Counted from the first letter of the stretch, positions 53,205 through 63,651 are shown. The stretch is DNA of 64,000 nucleotides from Bacteroidales bacterium (GCA_017651185.1 JAGCDJ010000027.1:62001-126000); one strand, 5' to 3'. Notes: generated by a model not told the origin, from the sequence alone. Translations and numbers: made by a program.

Positions 53205-53275
53205 TGGCGTAAAATTTCACATACTATGTAAAATTTTGGCGTAAAATCTCACATGACATGTGATAAATTACGCCA
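53205..53275 (-). promoter_or_regulatory. Palindrome cluster upstream of the DUF4143 ATPase
   Basis: TGGCGTAAAATCTCACATG (53237-53255) and CATGTGATAAATTACGCCA (53257-53275) form an imperfect palindrome, 16 of 19 pairs matched. A third copy, TGGCGTAAAATTTCACATA, is at 53205-53223 and partly pairs with TATGTAAAATTTT (53224-53236). This resembles a multi-site operator in the ATPase leader. Confidence 0.7.
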
Positions 53276-53343
53276 ATTTTGGAAATTAAATTTCTATAAC
53301 CACCAGTGCATAGATATTTATTCTCAGCACATCATAATTAAAT

Positions 53344-54153
53344 TTACTTCTCGAATCGTTTCTTAATGTTAAGGAAAATCTTCTCATACGATATGAAAGA
53401 CAACCATGCTACCAGAACTGCGCCGCCAAGAACAAACAAATATAAAATTACCGTAGAATACCAGTTTTCCGACAAAGGCAACAACTTGAAAGCTATCAGC
53501 AACACTATCCAATGATACATGTATATGCCATATGAAATCTTTCCAAGGAATTTAGTCACGGCATTCTCTATATTAATGTTTAAATTCGGATTTGTACATA
53601 CATTCAATATCACAATAGCAAAAATCAATTGCATGCGGCAAAAGGGCAAATCCAACAATTAAAAAATAAGAACCCAATGCAAATGTTTTTTAGGAATAAG
53701 CATAACAATAATCGGGAAAAATAAGTAAAACTGGTTCTCAACCCCTATCGACCAAATCTGCGGACTTGTACTCCATCCACATTCGAGTGCATGCGAAAAA
53801 TTTGGCATAATTGCCAACGCATATGCGATAGTCTGTCCAGACGGAAATGTTTCGAAAAAGAATGCAGAGATTAACAATACTAAATAATACACCGGCCATA
53901 TTCTAAAAATCCTGCGAAACCAAAAATCCTTTATCGAAATTCGTCCATAAGACTCCCTTTCTTTAATAAACAAGAAAGTAATTAGGAATCCTGATATTAC
54001 AAAAAATAGAATTACACCCATATGCCCACTAGGCATATAATTGAACGCCTTGCTACCGAAATTATTCTGCCTAAACAATTCTATATGCCCTACAGCAACA
54101 ACCAATGCTGCGATAGCGCGAAACGTATCCAGATTCTTTATATGATTTTTCAT
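53344..54153 (-). pseudogene. Acyltransferase-3 family gene, interrupted and internally deleted
   Basis: Begins as a normal OafA/YrhL-type acyltransferase (ATG at 54153): KNLDTFRAIAALVVAVGHIELF, GVILFFVISGFLITFLFIKE, RRIFRIWPVYYLVLL and IWSIGVENQFYLFFP. A TAA at 53659-53661 stops it after about 164 residues. The same frame then continues with LGKISYGIYMYHWIVL and ends FLNIKKRFEK. Intact relatives have about 100 more residues between these blocks, so the stop marks a deletion as well. It overlaps the upstream glycosyltransferase stop by four bases. Confidence 0.8.
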
Positions 54154-55289
54154 GATTCTTTGCATTCTTTATATATAGACAACAATTTGTCCGCATATTC
54201 TTTTATATCATATTTTTGAGCAAACTCCTGCGCAAAAACAGACATTTCCTTATATTTCTGCTGGTCGTTCCAAATCTCAAGAATGCGGTCGGCAAACTGC
54301 TCGGCATTCTGCTCATATACCATATAACCATTTTTGCCCTGCACAATCAGGTCGCGATTGCCACGACCATCGAGAGTAACAACAGGCAGTCCTGATGCCA
54401 TTGCTTCGAGTAAAGTCAATCCAAATGATTCTGTTAAAGAAGAATGAACATAAATATGGTTTCTTTTATACACATTCTCAACATCTTCAACAAGGCCTGG
54501 CATTTTTAAATGCGACAAAACACCAAGTCGCTCCGCCTTCAATTTAATCGACTCTCCATTATTTCGCCAATCACCTATTAATGTAAGGTCTACATCGACG
54601 CCTTTATCTGTAAGATTTTTCAACACATCAATCAGAAATGTTTGGTTCTTATAATCAGACATGTGTGCCACCATTATCAAATTTAAAGGACCAGAAAAAT
54701 CAAAGTTTCTTTCGCAATAAAATTTATGATAATCTATCGCATTAGGCAAAGTGTATATATTTTTAGCCAAAACTTTAGGCATAACACTTTTGTAATATCT
54801 TTCTGTATCTTTTGAGATTGCAATAATATTATTATGACATTCCTTGTATTTTGCAACAATTCTGCACTTTTCCCAAAACTTGGTTAATTTATCCTTTTTA
54901 AAAATTGTTCCAATGGAAAAATTTCTGAATTCAGGCATATTGTTATGAGCATGAGTAAAATACTTCACATTGGGTTCCAAATGCTCTCGACTAATCAATT
55001 CTGACTTGTATGTGTGCGAATGAATTACATCAGGGCAATAATCCTTAACAATCTTTTCAAACTCTTCAACATCAATATATGATTTTCCAGATAATGACAA
55101 GCTGATGTTCGAATCACAATACACAATATCAAGATCTCTTGACAAGTCCGGATATTCGTTTAACCTCTTTAATGCGACTATTCTATTTTGCACATCAGGA
55201 TAATACTTCCTTATCGCCCGAGACACTTCCAAGACAAGTCTCTCGGCACCGCCTTTACCTAAACTTTGAACAACTTGTAATATCTTCAT
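54150..55289 (-). CDS. Glycosyltransferase, GT4-like
   Basis: A 379-residue GT-B enzyme. N-terminal MKILQVVQSLGKGGAERLVLEVSRAI has the GGAERL loop of GT4 enzymes. The C-terminal half has LIMVAHMSDYKNQTFLIDVLKNL, VYKRNHIYVHSSLTESFGLTLLEAMASGLPVVTLDGRGNRDLI with the ExxxxxxxE motif. It overlaps the GNAT gene by four bases upstream and the decayed acyltransferase by four bases downstream, forming a three-gene unit. Confidence 0.92.
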   Translation of the reverse strand: MKILQVVQSLGKGGAERLVLEVSRAIRKYYPDVQNRIVALKRLNEYPDLSRDLDIVYCDSNISLSLSGKSYIDVEEFEKIVKDYCPDVIHSHTYKSELISREHLEPNVKYFTHAHNNMPEFRNFSIGTIFKKDKLTKFWEKCRIVAKYKECHNNIIAISKDTERYYKSVMPKVLAKNIYTLPNAIDYHKFYCERNFDFSGPLNLIMVAHMSDYKNQTFLIDVLKNLTDKGVDVDLTLIGDWRNNGESIKLKAERLGVLSHLKMPGLVEDVENVYKRNHIYVHSSLTESFGLTLLEAMASGLPVVTLDGRGNRDLIVQGKNGYMVYEQNAEQFADRILEIWNDQQKYKEMSVFAQEFAQKYDIKEYADKLLSIYKECKES

Positions 55290-56218
55290 AAATCAAATGC
55301 GTTTCTATCTATTCCATTGAAAACCATTCGCGAGCAATCCATATCAGAATTAATTTGGTACGCATATACAGGCAATGTCGGAATTGCTTCATGACTCTTG
55401 CCAAGCAAAGAAAATAACTTTAATCCAGAAAAACAATAATATGAAAATTCGTGGATTCCCCTATTACGACAAAAAACCTTGAGATGCTGTATTTCTTGCT
55501 CCAATTCTTCTTCTGTTGAAACCTCAGAAAACAAAACTACAAGTCCGTCAGAGAATGTCCATATAACAGCTTTGTCATCATACATATAACAAGAATACTT
55601 TCCATAACTTTTGTAATCCAGATAACTATAATCCACTAAAACTCCTATCCTATCATTTTCTAGAATTTCTTTATTTTTAATTCTTGACAAGAATTTATTA
55701 CTGACTTTATCCCTTATCAACTTAAAATACAACTCATTTAAATGCAACCTGTTAAATATCTTCAAAACTGGAATAGTACTGACTTTTATTTTAAAGCGAC
55801 AGAAATTGCCGATTAACTTCCACTCGTCCAACTTTTCATATATCTTACGGGCTTTTTTATTAGGGAATACAACTATCGCATCAATATTATTTCTAATTGC
55901 CTGTTTTTCTATTTCCATAATCATTTCAGTTGCCAATCCCTTATTCCTATATTTCTCGTCAACTACCAAATCTCCACACTGAGCCACTTTATAATTGCAA
56001 GAAGCACTATTAAACTTATACATAGTAGTACACCTTAACGCTATAGGAATATCTCCGTCCATTGCAATTATACCAAGCAAAGGCATTTCAGACCACTTCG
56101 TACTATATTTTTTCTTGAAAAAATTTAGAGACAAGTTTCTTTTTCTGCACCTATTGAAACAATCCCGCAATTTACCTAAATTGGATTCGCTTAAACACTC
56201 AAATCTTATATTGTCCAT
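55286..56218 (-). CDS. GNAT family acetyltransferase
   Basis: A 310-residue protein with an N-terminal GNAT domain. The acetyl-CoA-binding motif A is visible as GDLVVDEKYRNKGLATEMIMEIEKQAI near 85-111. The C-terminal half (about 160-310) is not recognised and contains SYLDYKSYGKYSCYMYDDKAVIW. It is likely to acetylate or otherwise decorate a sugar in the locus, but protein or lipid targets are not excluded. A TAATTTTG box at 56255-56262 precedes it. Confidence 0.72.
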   Translation of the reverse strand: MDNIRFECLSESNLGKLRDCFNRCRKRNLSLNFFKKKYSTKWSEMPLLGIIAMDGDIPIALRCTTMYKFNSASCNYKVAQCGDLVVDEKYRNKGLATEMIMEIEKQAIRNNIDAIVVFPNKKARKIYEKLDEWKLIGNFCRFKIKVSTIPVLKIFNRLHLNELYFKLIRDKVSNKFLSRIKNKEILENDRIGVLVDYSYLDYKSYGKYSCYMYDDKAVIWTFSDGLVVLFSEVSTEEELEQEIQHLKVFCRNRGIHEFSYYCFSGLKLFSLLGKSHEAIPTLPVYAYQINSDMDCSRMVFNGIDRNAFDL

Positions 56219-56254
56219 AAAATATATTCTTATTTAATGCAGATTTTCATCCTG

Positions 56255-56262
56255 CAAAATTA
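56255..56262 (-). promoter_or_regulatory. -7 box for the GNAT-glycosyltransferase unit
   Basis: The minus strand reads TAATTTTG, a full TAnnTTTG match, 36 bases before the GNAT start and after the third ATPase gene. Confidence 0.45.
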
Positions 56263-56306
56263 TTTCGTAATTGGGGCAATAGAAACATACGCATGGTATT
56301 TCAATA

Positions 56307-57647
56307 TTACATATCTTCCAGCGTAAGACACCTTGTTTCAACCGCATAACCATAAAATAAACGAGTCCGCAACTTCTCAACCTTTTCCAGAAATTTTTCG
56401 GGACGGAAATTCTTACGCTGCCTTTTTACCTCGGCAATCAAAACCTTTTTCTCATCATAATAAGTGGCGACTATATCCACTTCGTTCTGCTCGTTATCCC
56501 TATTGGCTTTACGCGAGGTGTCCCACCACGAGCCAATACTTTCCACAGGTTCTGTAAGTACTATCTTATCCTTAAAATAATCTTCCAATTCCTTGCCCGA
56601 AAAAGTTTCATAATCGTTTGCAACAATCTCACGCAGTCGTTCATACTGACCAGTCTGAACAAGATTTTGATTTCTTACTATATACCGGAACCAGAATCTA
56701 AGGAAATGGTCCTTTATCTCGTACCTTACGGTCTGCGAACCGTCCTTTGCAAGAACAGGCCTTTTTTTCACTATAACATCATAGTCATCTTCCAGCCGCA
56801 ACAATATTCCGCCCAAAGTTTTCAGACCTGTAACCTGCAAAATTCTAGAAGGTTCGTTAATACCCGATGCAATTGCAGATAGAACAGAATAATAAATTCC
56901 GTATTTCTTACCAAATTCCTGCACAAGCATTATGTTTCCCTCCTCAATAAATATTGAGTTTTCTTCGGTCAACTGTTTTATCATTTTTTTCACTGAAACA
57001 GACTTCCTGTCCATCAGCAACTCGACATATTTGGGAACGCCACCCGTAAAAGCATACAGGGCCAGCAAATCATCGTTTGTATATTGGGGATTATAGTCTT
57101 TTATAATCTGTTTCAGCACATCAACGTCAAAAGGTTTTATCCGCATTATACTATTTGCACGACCATATAAGGGTTCCTTGTAGTCTTGAAAAATCTTGTG
57201 CATCAATGTATATACCGACCCGCTGACTATGAGATTGACATTGGTCGAATCCTTGGTACTATCCCATATATTCTGTATATCGCTGAAAATAGATGCATTG
57301 ATTTGATACAATTCCTGAAATTCATCAATGACAAGATTGTACTTCTTGGTTCTTCCTATTTCCATGCACAAGCGGAACAAATCGCTAAGAGAATTCACAC
57401 CTTCAGGCACAAACACCTCCAACGACTGTCTTATTATGCTTGCGAACTGTCGGCACAAATCCGCCTCGTTTGTACGCGACACAAACAGATAAACCGCAGG
57501 GGTATTCTCACAGCTTTTTAGGATTAACTTGGTCTTGCCGATTCTCCGCCTTCCTGTAACCACAGTCATCTGAGAATTGACATCAAATGCGACATTTCTC
57601 ACATTTTCAAGCGTTTCCAACTCTTTCTGTCTGTCATAAAACTTCAT
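56307..57647 (-). CDS. AAA-type ATPase with DUF234-like C-terminus (third of three)
   Basis: A 446-residue ATPase of the archaeal-ATPase/DUF234 group. N-terminal FYDRQKELETLENV is the usual start of this family. Walker A TGRRRIGKT is at about 32-40 and Walker B NLVIDEFQELY at about 102. A winged-helix region (IYYSVLSAIASGINEPSRILQVTGL) and an endonuclease-like C-terminus (EVDIVATYYDEKKVLIAEVKRQRKNF) follow. Function is unknown. It interrupts the polysaccharide genes and has its own promoter. Confidence 0.88.
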   Translation of the reverse strand: MKFYDRQKELETLENVRNVAFDVNSQMTVVTGRRRIGKTKLILKSCENTPAVYLFVSRTNEADLCRQFASIIRQSLEVFVPEGVNSLSDLFRLCMEIGRTKKYNLVIDEFQELYQINASIFSDIQNIWDSTKDSTNVNLIVSGSVYTLMHKIFQDYKEPLYGRANSIMRIKPFDVDVLKQIIKDYNPQYTNDDLLALYAFTGGVPKYVELLMDRKSVSVKKMIKQLTEENSIFIEEGNIMLVQEFGKKYGIYYSVLSAIASGINEPSRILQVTGLKTLGGILLRLEDDYDVIVKKRPVLAKDGSQTVRYEIKDHFLRFWFRYIVRNQNLVQTGQYERLREIVANDYETFSGKELEDYFKDKIVLTEPVESIGSWWDTSRKANRDNEQNEVDIVATYYDEKKVLIAEVKRQRKNFRPEKFLEKVEKLRTRLFYGYAVETRCLTLEDM

Positions 57648-57694
57648 AATTTTCCAAATTTATCCCCCGCTAAAATAACGGCGGTTATTTTTCG

Positions 57695-57702
57695 CAAAGA
57701 TA
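57695..57702 (-). promoter_or_regulatory. -7 box and small hairpin before the third ATPase gene
   Basis: The minus strand reads TATCTTTG, a full TAnnTTTG match. In the leader just downstream, CCGC and GCGG (within 57668-57685) can form a small stem around a ten-base loop, a further ATPase leader with local dyad symmetry. Confidence 0.5.
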
Positions 57703-57764
57703 TAATTTATTTGCTTACAAAAAATATATTTGAAAAATAATGGAACTAAATATTTATAATTTTG

Positions 57765-58322
57765 TTATTCAACAAAACCACACCCATATTCCTGAATAGC
57801 ATCTATCATTTCCTGTTTCTTTTCTTCAGAAACATTTTTTCGTATAGTATATGATTCATCAAATGTATTTTGAGAATTCATCATAGAACGGACTTTTTCG
57901 TAATAGTCTTGGGCTGAGCATATAATCCGCGCAGGATTACCAGCAACTATCATATTGGCAGGAACATCTTTTGTAACAACACTACCCGCACCTATAATAG
58001 CGCCTTTACCGACATTGACACCTGGCAAGATAATACTTCCAGCGCCGACGAATACATTATCCTCGATGCGAGTCAACCCTAATTTAGTATAATTCAATTC
58101 TCGTTTACAACTTGCATCATGTGCCAAAATATGAACTCGCGGAGCTAACGTGACATTATTTCCAATAGAAACAAGCCAATAATGAGCATAGTCAATAATT
58201 ACTTCCGACTGTATCTTACACCCATCACCAATCTTGACTCCCATTTTCCTAAATTTTGTAACCTCATCAATCGGGAAAAAGAAACGGTATATTTTTGATA
58301 ATAACAATCTGTACTTATTCAT
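57765..58322 (-). CDS. Hexapeptide-repeat O- or N-acetyltransferase
   Basis: A 185-residue left-handed beta-helix acyltransferase. Hexapeptide repeats run from about 35 to 135 (IGDGCKIQSEVIIDY, IGNNVTLAPRVHILAHDAS, IEDNVFVGAGSIILPGVNVGKGAIIGAGSVVTKDVPANMIVAGNPARII). A His after the loop (ILAHDAS) is the likely catalytic residue. It would acetylate a sugar of the repeat unit with acetyl-CoA. It overlaps the GT2 gene upstream by eight bases and ends a seven-gene run. Confidence 0.92.
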   Translation of the reverse strand: MNKYRLLLSKIYRFFFPIDEVTKFRKMGVKIGDGCKIQSEVIIDYAHYWLVSIGNNVTLAPRVHILAHDASCKRELNYTKLGLTRIEDNVFVGAGSIILPGVNVGKGAIIGAGSVVTKDVPANMIVAGNPARIICSAQDYYEKVRSMMNSQNTFDESYTIRKNVSEEKKQEMIDAIQEYGCGFVE

Positions 58323-59223
58323 TTGAAAGCAATTCTTTTAACTTATGTTTCCTACAAAAAAACGAAAATAAAATATTCAACTTGTATTTTGTATTTTTCT
58401 GCATCGGTTTAGCAACCAATGACTTCAGCAGATACTTTACACCAACCGACTCTCTATCCATTAAATAATCCCGCGAAGCATTGAATAGTACCGCCGACAA
58501 TAACCATCTTTTTTGTCTTCTAGACACACCATTTGCAGGATGCCCCTTTGAAAACATCACTTTCAAGGTTTTTAATTGTTTTTCACTCGATTTAGAATGA
58601 TTCGCCACCGACCTTCCTTCATGCTCCACCTCAACCACAGTAGCTTGATTCTGTATATAAATCAATGGAAACTCACTAGTTATCCTAAACAACAATTCCA
58701 TATCCTCGCCAATAGACAAATGCGGATTGAACTGATGCTTACGAAGTATTTTCGTAGCACAGCAAATCTGAGGTGTGGCAATAATATCCTGTATTAATAC
58801 ATTAACATCTATCGGAAAGTTGTATGATTTGCCTTCTTTTAATTTAGTGCACCCATTTTTTTCATCCAAGTATTCAATACCAGTATAATAGCAAACCTGT
58901 TTTCTTTCTTTTTCAATATACGATGATAATTTCTCTAATCTATCTGGCAACATATAGTTGTCGCTATCCATAAAGCATACATATTCACCACTTGCATGTG
59001 CTATGCCGTTGTTGCGTGCCGCACTGCGTTCGGCATTCTCTTGGTATATATATCGGATTCTTGAATCCGAATATTTAGCGACAACGTCCTTGGTATTGTC
59101 GGTACTGCCATCATCGACCACAATCAGTTCCCAATCTAGATATGTCTGCGCCAATACCGATTCTATCGCCTTCGGAAGAAAAACGGCTCGATTATAGGTT
59201 GGTATGATAATAGAGAACTGCAT
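58315..59223 (-). CDS. Glycosyltransferase family 2
   Basis: A 302-residue GT-A enzyme. It begins FSIIIPTYNRAVFLPKAIESVLAQTYLDWELIVVDDGSTDNT, with the DxD-like DSDN in VCFMDSDNYML near 83 and GEDMELLFRI further on. The frame extends to 59283, into the upstream gene. The ATG at 59223 (MQFSII) places the family start at the N-terminus, so it is used. The substrate is unknown. Confidence 0.9.
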   Translation of the reverse strand: MQFSIIIPTYNRAVFLPKAIESVLAQTYLDWELIVVDDGSTDNTKDVVAKYSDSRIRYIYQENAERSAARNNGIAHASGEYVCFMDSDNYMLPDRLEKLSSYIEKERKQVCYYTGIEYLDEKNGCTKLKEGKSYNFPIDVNVLIQDIIATPQICCATKILRKHQFNPHLSIGEDMELLFRITSEFPLIYIQNQATVVEVEHEGRSVANHSKSSEKQLKTLKVMFSKGHPANGVSRRQKRWLLSAVLFNASRDYLMDRESVGVKYLLKSLVAKPMQKNTKYKLNILFSFFCRKHKLKELLSNE

Positions 59224-59254
59224 ATACTCCTTGTTTAGATTGCTTTCCGTGAAA

Positions 59255-60220
59255 TTAATCATTATCAAAACATACATAGTCATTAGGATTTACCATTCTA
59301 CCAGACTTCCCTAAAACAGAATGATAAACTGCCTTTAACAACCAATAATCCTTAATATGTTTTTGCCTAAAAGCTTTTTTTAATGCATACAAACATAAAA
59401 ATTTTAACCTGGAACCCAAATTATCGGAATTGTTCAACATTTTAAACCTAGACCATCCATAGTGCTCATGCATAAACCTTAAAAAATTTCTCCGTCTATA
59501 ATAGGACATTATCCAACTAATATCCACATCTAATTTAAAAGAGGCAGCACTATTATGAACTATTATCGAATCTCGCACGACATAACTCTTTATGCCAAAG
59601 TTTCTCATTCTATAACAAAAGTCATTTTCTTCTGCATACATAAAGAAGTCTGTTTTCATAAAGCCATATTTCTTTATAATATTCAAAGGTATGAACATAG
59701 AACTACCTTCTACAGACTGAACCTCTCTGACAAAATCGGCAGGAAGACTATCCAATGCGACTCCTTCATAACTATTATAAACAAACTTATCTATTGAATC
59801 TTTAGGAACTACTCCTCCTCCATAATCGACAATATCAGGATTTTCACTAGACAAAGTTATGCTGCCATATATATTGTCACCATACTTACGCCATGCATCA
59901 ACCAAGGCGGACAGACTATTATTTCTTAACGAAACATCACTATTTAAAATCCATACAGCATCATAATCATTATCCAATGCATAGTTAACATTTAAAAGAT
60001 GTCCCGCTGCATATCCAAGGTTGGTTTCTGACTTTAAAATCCTAACATCTGAAAGAGAATTTAATAATTGCTCCATAGAATCATTTGGAGAAGCATTATC
60101 AACGATAGAAATGCTTACATCTTTACCCAAGAACTCCTGTAATTCTTTGACACATCTTATAGTATCATCATAACGACACCAGTTAACGAGAGATATTAAT
60201 ATTTTATATGCTGAATCCAT
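59255..60220 (-). CDS. Glycosyltransferase family 2 (rhamnosyltransferase-like)
   Basis: A 321-residue GT-A enzyme with ISLVNWCRYDDTIRCVKELQEF, SIVDNASPNDSMEQLL, TNLGYAAGHLLNVNYAL, the metal-site region VWILNSDVSL and YAEENDFCYRMRNFGIKSY. This form is typical of RfbF/RfbN-like rhamnosyltransferases, although the donor sugar is unproven. It starts four bases after the upstream glycosyltransferase stop. Confidence 0.9.
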   Translation of the reverse strand: MDSAYKILISLVNWCRYDDTIRCVKELQEFLGKDVSISIVDNASPNDSMEQLLNSLSDVRILKSETNLGYAAGHLLNVNYALDNDYDAVWILNSDVSLRNNSLSALVDAWRKYGDNIYGSITLSSENPDIVDYGGGVVPKDSIDKFVYNSYEGVALDSLPADFVREVQSVEGSSMFIPLNIIKKYGFMKTDFFMYAEENDFCYRMRNFGIKSYVVRDSIIVHNSAASFKLDVDISWIMSYYRRRNFLRFMHEHYGWSRFKMLNNSDNLGSRLKFLCLYALKKAFRQKHIKDYWLLKAVYHSVLGKSGRMVNPNDYVCFDND

Positions 60221-60224
60221 AAAA

Positions 60225-61694
60225 TCACAATCTTTTTTTTATTTCGCCAAGAATACTCATTAACCCTTCTTTATAGAAATGATACAGCAAAACTGAATTA
60301 TCATCAATAACAACATCTTTCCCTTTAACATTTTTAAACGAATGAATCGAATGTTGTTTTGGAATGCTATTTATCATTTTTTCTAAACGCAACTGCCACG
60401 AATCAAGTTGCAATACCCGGAACCTATCAGCAGCCTCACTTTTCAACAAAGTTCTAAAATCCTTATCTTCATATGCCAAGATACATTTCTTAACAAATTC
60501 TCGTGCATCCTTACAATGACATTGTGTGCCATTAAGAAATGGATTTTGGGTAAACAAATTATTTTCTTGGCAACTTATATGAAGCGATAATACTGGCAAA
60601 CTATGAGAAACAGCATCTCTTATTGAGGTTCCTCCTGACATTGGAAATGAATCAACATATAAATCTGCCGCCATAAGGTATTTTTCATACAAATCCCTAT
60701 CAGAAACAATTCCTAAAGGAATTATTCTTTGAGTATTTTCTTTTGCACATTTCCAGTTTGTCCATTTTTCAGAAGGCCCAATCGCATAACAAACAATATC
60801 TTTTCCATCCTTACCAACAACTTTTTGTAGAATTTTCGGAAAATCATATCTACCTATTGGCGCATATTTATAAGCAGCTCCGGTTGTAAGAATAACAAAA
60901 CTTGACAAAGGAATACCCAATTCGCTACGTATTTTATTCTTATCACACACGCCAGAAATCTCATTATTAGTTTCAGGAGGAATTCCCAAACAATACACAT
61001 TTGAGGCTAATCTACGTTCCTTTGTAAAATTGCATACGCTTCTATAATCAACGACAACATCCGCTATTGAAATACCCACCCAAAACAAATGATCCGCATG
61101 ATTAAACAAAACGACTGGTCTTTTAAAATCTTGTACACCAAATGCCAAAATAGGAGTTATGTCATCCATGTGAACATGCAGTATAACATACTCATATTTC
61201 ATTGCAACGGCTCTCAATTTCTTAGCCCGCTCAATATCATCCTTTTCATTTAGGCTTAATAATTTTCCTGATTTTTTTTCACATACATCAACCAACCATT
61301 GCGGCAACAATTCATCTCCCTGATTTGTTACCACTATAGAATGTTTTTGTTCTTTCGGGCTCAAATTTATCCATCTCTCAACCACACGAGAATGACCGCC
61401 AACGGAGTATGCAGTTGTCATTACATGCAAAAAAGATTTTGGCTCTGGATTTTCTTCACAATCACACTTTATAGTTGAAGCAATTTTTAAACAAGCATTC
61501 TCTATTATTTCTGATGCATAATATCCAGTTCCATTTTTTACTGCGAATTTTACAGCATCTTTAACCAAAGATAGTCCTTCATTAATATCCGTGACTTTTT
61601 TTATATCATTCAATTTATCCTCAAACAACTTCTGCTGTTTTAGGACTATTGGATAATACAACCAAAATCTACTTCTATTGATATTAAATCTCAT
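60225..61694 (-). CDS. Glycosyltransferase, GT-B type
   Basis: A 489-residue protein with an N-terminal extension of about 90 residues before a GT-B core. [22 protein letters not shown] near 88-110 has the GGHSRV loop in place of the GG(A/T)E loop. The C-terminal domain contains [23 protein letters not shown] and [27 protein letters not shown], which line the nucleotide-sugar site. The substrate is unknown. It overlaps the aminotransferase gene by four bases. Confidence 0.8.
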   Translation of the reverse strand: MRFNINRSRFWLYYPIVLKQQKLFEDKLNDIKKVTDINEGLSLVKDAVKFAVKNGTGYYASEIIENACLKIASTIKCDCEENPEPKSFLHVMTTAYSVGGHSRVVERWINLSPKEQKHSIVVTNQGDELLPQWLVDVCEKKSGKLLSLNEKDDIERAKKLRAVAMKYEYVILHVHMDDITPILAFGVQDFKRPVVLFNHADHLFWVGISIADVVVDYRSVCNFTKERRLASNVYCLGIPPETNNEISGVCDKNKIRSELGIPLSSFVILTTGAAYKYAPIGRYDFPKILQKVVGKDGKDIVCYAIGPSEKWTNWKCAKENTQRIIPLGIVSDRDLYEKYLMAADLYVDSFPMSGGTSIRDAVSHSLPVLSLHISCQENNLFTQNPFLNGTQCHCKDAREFVKKCILAYEDKDFRTLLKSEAADRFRVLQLDSWQLRLEKMINSIPKQHSIHSFKNVKGKDVVIDDNSVLLYHFYKEGLMSILGEIKKRL

Positions 61695-62791
61695 TGAAAT
61701 TTATTTATTGTCTCAACGACGTATTCAACCATATTTTTCTCCATTACAGGACTTATCGGCAAACTTAATTCTTCTCGCGCAATTTTTTCTGTAATTGGTA
61801 ACGGAATTGCATTCCACTCATTATAGCAATTTTGCTTATGCGGTGGAATGGGATAATGGATAATAGTCTGCACACCTTGTTCTGTAAGATATTGTTGGAG
61901 TTCATCACGTCTTTCGCAAAAAATAGGAAACAAATGATATACATTATTTTCGTCTAGCATTCGTGTTGGCAATGTAATAAATGGATTTCGTATATTATCA
62001 TAATAATAGGCGGCAACCTGTTGGCGACACGAATTATCTTCATCCAAATATTTCAATTTCACATTCAGCACCGCTGCTTGTATTTCATCTAACCTACTAT
62101 TACGACCGCAGTACTCAAACACATATTTCTTTGACGAACCATAATTTGCCAAAGAACGAATAGTTTGTGCCAAGACTTCATCATTTGTAGTCACTGCTCC
62201 CGCATCACCTAAAGCCCCAAGGTTTTTCCCTGGATAAAAGCTATGTCCAGCCACATCACCAATCGAACCAGTTCTTTTTTCTCCGAACCTACATCCGTGT
62301 GCTTGTGCATTATCTTCCACTAATTTAAGATTATACCTTTTGCACAATTCTCCTATTTTTTCAGTATATGCACAGCGACCATACAGATGAACAATCATTA
62401 TGGCCTTAGTCCTTGGTGTAATTTTTGATTCGATTACCTCATCGTCAATTTCAAGAGTATCGAACTTTGGTTCTACCAATACGGGAACTAGTCCGTTCTC
62501 TGTTATTGCAAGAATTGACGCAATATAAGTATTGGCAGGGACAATCACCTCGTCACCATCTTTCAAAATACCACATTCTTTATATGCCTGAAATATCAAC
62601 GTCAAAGCATCTAAACCATTGGCAACGCCAATACAATATTTTGTGCCAATATAATTGGCATAATTTGTTTCAAAAGAACCAAGTTCCTTTCCTAACAAAT
62701 ACCAACCAGAGTCAACCACTCGCATTACTGCCTCATGAATTTCTGAAGCATATTTTGCCGTAACATCTTTTAATGAGAGGAATGGTATCAT
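61691..62791 (-). CDS. DegT/DnrJ/EryC1/StrS sugar aminotransferase
   Basis: A 366-residue PLP enzyme that aminates a nucleotide-linked keto sugar. It begins [40 protein letters not shown], has the DNAQAHGC segment, and the PLP-binding Lys at about 189 in [18 protein letters not shown]. It resembles FdtB/QdtB-type 3-aminotransferases of dTDP-sugars. It overlaps the formyltransferase by four bases, so a 3- or 4-amino sugar is probably acylated next. Confidence 0.92.
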   Translation of the reverse strand: MIPFLSLKDVTAKYASEIHEAVMRVVDSGWYLLGKELGSFETNYANYIGTKYCIGVANGLDALTLIFQAYKECGILKDGDEVIVPANTYIASILAITENGLVPVLVEPKFDTLEIDDEVIESKITPRTKAIMIVHLYGRCAYTEKIGELCKRYNLKLVEDNAQAHGCRFGEKRTGSIGDVAGHSFYPGKNLGALGDAGAVTTNDEVLAQTIRSLANYGSSKKYVFEYCGRNSRLDEIQAAVLNVKLKYLDEDNSCRQQVAAYYYDNIRNPFITLPTRMLDENNVYHLFPIFCERRDELQQYLTEQGVQTIIHYPIPPHKQNCYNEWNAIPLPITEKIAREELSLPISPVMEKNMVEYVVETINKFQ

Positions 62792-63651
62792 AATCTATCG
62801 TTCAAATATTGTCCTATTCTAAATTTATCACTAACATCAATCTTATTTCCTGATTCATCAATAAGCTCCTTTATAATCATATATCCTCCAGGCACTTTCA
62901 CCCATAATCCATCTGCGTCAATATTAAGTATTCGTCCTAAATGAGTAACTACATTTGATGGATGGAAAGCGACCTTGGTTACAATATATTTAGTCCTTTT
63001 ATAAACAATATATGGCATTGGATACGGTGAAACCAAAGCACGGAAAAACGCCTTCTGATATGAGATCGGTTTTGTGAAATCAATCTGACAATCTTTTTCA
63101 TTTCGTTTACCAACCCATGAAGCTTTACTTTTATCCTGTTCTGTAGGAATAATATCTCCATTTATATAGTCCGACAAAACACCAGAAACAACTTCTGTCA
63201 TCTTCTTATTAAACATATTCATATAATCACAAGAAGTTGAAACAAAGTCATTTTCTACCTTATATTGATATATAATAGGTCCGTCATCAATATACGGAGA
63301 CATTAGGTGAATCGTTGCGCCCAAATATGGCTCATCATTGAGAATTGCCCACACGGTGGAATGCATTCCCCGATATGCAGGCAATAAGGAATAATGAATA
63401 TTTATACATGTATTTTTTCTCAAAACTTCTTCTGGAACAAGTGGTTTATATCCGGCGAACAAAAGCAACTCGCCACTATATTGCGACAACGAATGCGCAA
63501 TCTCCCTTTTTGCCATTGATCGTAGTTCATCGTCATTGGTTTGCACAAATACTGGCAAAAAGAAATCTGACAATCCCTTATACACAGCAATTGCCCCCCA
63601 TCCATCACCGAACAAGATTATTCTTTTATATTTACATAATTCTTGATTCAT
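62788..63651 (-). CDS. Sugar N-formyltransferase-like protein
   Basis: A 287-residue formyltransferase of the Fmt/ArnA superfamily. The catalytic triad region is visible as [13 protein letters not shown] (Asn and His near residues 84-86) and the Asp in [13 protein letters not shown] near 121. In this family the enzyme takes formyl from N10-formyl-tetrahydrofolate. Small members near sugar aminotransferases formylate amino sugars of O-antigens. The C-terminal region ([10 protein letters not shown]...[18 protein letters not shown]) resembles an OB-like domain. It overlaps both neighbours by four bases. Confidence 0.85.
   Translation of the reverse strand: MNQELCKYKRIILFGDGWGAIAVYKGLSDFFLPVFVQTNDDELRSMAKREIAHSLSQYSGELLLFAGYKPLVPEEVLRKNTCINIHYSLLPAYRGMHSTVWAILNDEPYLGATIHLMSPYIDDGPIIYQYKVENDFVSTSCDYMNMFNKKMTEVVSGVLSDYINGDIIPTEQDKSKASWVGKRNEKDCQIDFTKPISYQKAFFRALVSPYPMPYIVYKRTKYIVTKVAFHPSNVVTHLGRILNIDADGLWVKVPGGYMIIKELIDESGNKIDVSDKFRIGQYLNDRL

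Noticed and set aside
53659..53661. Stop-codon read-through or recoding in the acyltransferase gene
   Set aside because: No recoding signal is visible and about 100 residues of the normal protein seem to be missing at the break, so decay is the simpler reading.
59224..59283. Longer start of the GT2 gene
   Set aside because: It would overlap the upstream gene and put 20 unrelated residues before the conserved GT2 beginning FSIIIPTYN.
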